From NCBI RefSeq assembly GCF_029892155.1, contig NZ_JARZAG010000022.1, forward strand, positions 1 through 64,000: a stretch of DNA of 64,000 nucleotides, in the 5' to 3' direction. Positions 63,461 to 64,000 of this stretch are shown here, one piece after another. Source of the DNA: Kitasatospora sp. GAS204B. GTDB lineage: Bacteria > Actinomycetota > Actinomycetes > Streptomycetales > Streptomycetaceae. The notes below the pieces were generated by a model, which had not been told where the DNA came from, ran no database searches, and saw nothing but the letters and a program-made list of their open reading frames with translations. Position 1 is the first letter of the stretch; each line of letters begins with the position of its first letter. The translations under genes and the position numbers were made by a program.

Positions 63461-64000
63461 CGCGGGGCGTGCTGCGCCTCGCCACCCACTGAGGCGGCGG
63501 CGTCCGGCTCGCCCTCGGCATCGTTGGCGTCCTCGGCGTCGCTGCCGTCCTCGACGTCCGGCCCCGCACTCGGCTCGTCGTCCGGCCCCGCGCCGGTGGC
63601 GGCCGCCTCGGCCGCGCGCGCTTCGCGGGCGTCGCGCAGGTCGCGGCGCAGCAGGACCACCCAGCCGGCCGGGATCAGCGCGGCGAAGAGCCACCACTGG
63701 ATCGCGTAGGGCAGGTGGACGCCCTTGCCGACCACCGCGTCGTCGCCGGTGTTGGTGACGTTGGGGCTGGGCACCAGCTCGGCCTGGTCGGCGGCCGGCG
63801 GGTTGGGGCTGGTGGAGACCAGTTCCAGGTAGCCCGCGACCACCGGCTGCTTCAGGCGCGCGGCCTGGTCACTGCTGTTGATCCGCATGAACATCCGGTC
63901 CGGCAGGCCGTCGAGCTCGCGGCGGAAGGTCTCGTCCGGCCGCAGCCGGCCGGACACGGTCACCTCGCCGGCGGGGGCCGGCGGCACCGTCGGGTAGGTG
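63457..64000 (-). CDS. SURF1 family protein, 5' part beyond the window
   Basis: About 180 C-terminal residues are visible, with TYPTVPPAPAGEVTVSGRLRP at the window edge. The SURF1 block QPVVAGYLELVSTSPN and the last membrane helix in HLPYAIQWWLFAALIPAGWVVLLRRDLRDARE follow. The tail is long, acidic and Asp/Glu/Ala-rich. SURF1 assists haem-copper oxidase assembly, so it may belong to respiratory genes outside the window. The frame stays open to base 64000, so the gene continues to the right. Confidence 0.88.
   Translation of the reverse strand, partial: TYPTVPPAPAGEVTVSGRLRPDETFRRELDGLPDRMFMRINSSDQAARLKQPVVAGYLELVSTSPNPPAADQAELVPSPNVTNTGDDAVVGKGVHLPYAIQWWLFAALIPAGWVVLLRRDLRDAREARAAEAAATGAGPDDEPSAGPDVEDGSDAEDANDAEGEPDAAASVGGEAQHAPR

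Overview
The window is high-GC DNA with GTG and TTG starts, GTGA/ATGA stop-start overlaps and GGAGG-type ribosome binding sites. Its gene content (type I-E CRISPR, sugar phosphate cyclase cluster, form I CO dehydrogenase, RRHVD leader peptide, XRE/ImmA/MAB_1171c trio) points to a Streptomycetaceae actinomycete such as Streptomyces, Kitasatospora or Streptacidiphilus. No rRNA or tRNA gene was recognised.

Layout. 1-4.0 kb: a decayed ice-binding-like (DUF3494) pseudogene, a small secreted protein, and a secreted fusion of a YVTN beta-propeller with an SGNH hydrolase. 4.1-16.5 kb: a complete type I-E CRISPR-Cas locus read leftward (cas3, casA, casB, cas7e, cas5e, cas6e, cas1e, cas2e). A 6-repeat array lies directly behind cas2e, and a 34-repeat array on the other side of cas3 runs rightward; both have the same leader. 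Between cas3 and casA lie two degenerate repeats and about 270 bp of near-pure G/C homopolymer that is probably an assembly or base-calling artefact. The cas2e frame has no stop before its array.

17-32 kb: two leftward transcription units that look like a C7-cyclitol (2-epi-5-epi-valiolone type) biosynthetic cluster. Unit 1 (32.0 to 24.0 kb) encodes a sugar phosphate cyclase, SDR, HAD phosphatase, ROK kinase, two MDR dehydrogenases, a TIM-barrel isomerase/epimerase and an MFS exporter, nearly all with 4-bp overlaps. Unit 2 (23.8 to 17.0 kb) encodes a second MFS exporter, three OafA-type acyltransferases, an alpha/beta hydrolase and a quinone-oxidoreductase-like enzyme. A related AT-rich element of about 29 bp precedes both units, suggesting co-regulation.

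32-34.5 kb: an XRE regulator, a MAB_1171c-type membrane protein and a frameshifted ImmA/IrrE metallopeptidase. 34.7-41.4 kb: a candidate uptake-and-catabolism regulon made of an AtuA (DUF1446) protein, a DUF4387 protein, a GntR/FCD regulator and a binding-protein ABC importer, with three copies of a TGCTAYAGCA palindrome at the expected promoters. 41.5-48.2 kb: an MMPL exporter with an OmpR-type two-component system, then secreted GH3 and PI-PLC-like enzymes.

48.4-52.2 kb: a sulfur amino acid region. A polar amino acid ABC importer sits behind an RRHVD-type cysteine leader peptide. A SAM hydrolase (DUF62) gene sits behind a Met-rich leader peptide and a perfect 12-bp terminator hairpin, which together read as a methionine attenuator. 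52.3-61.9 kb: form I aerobic CO dehydrogenase (coxM-coxS-coxL with the AYxCSFR loop), accessory genes (XdhC, CoxG, MoxR/CoxD, VWA/CoxE), a LysR regulator, and an XdhC-YHS gene that has lost its middle. 62-64 kb: a ClC-type chloride channel and the C-terminal part of a SURF1 protein, separated by a shared terminator.
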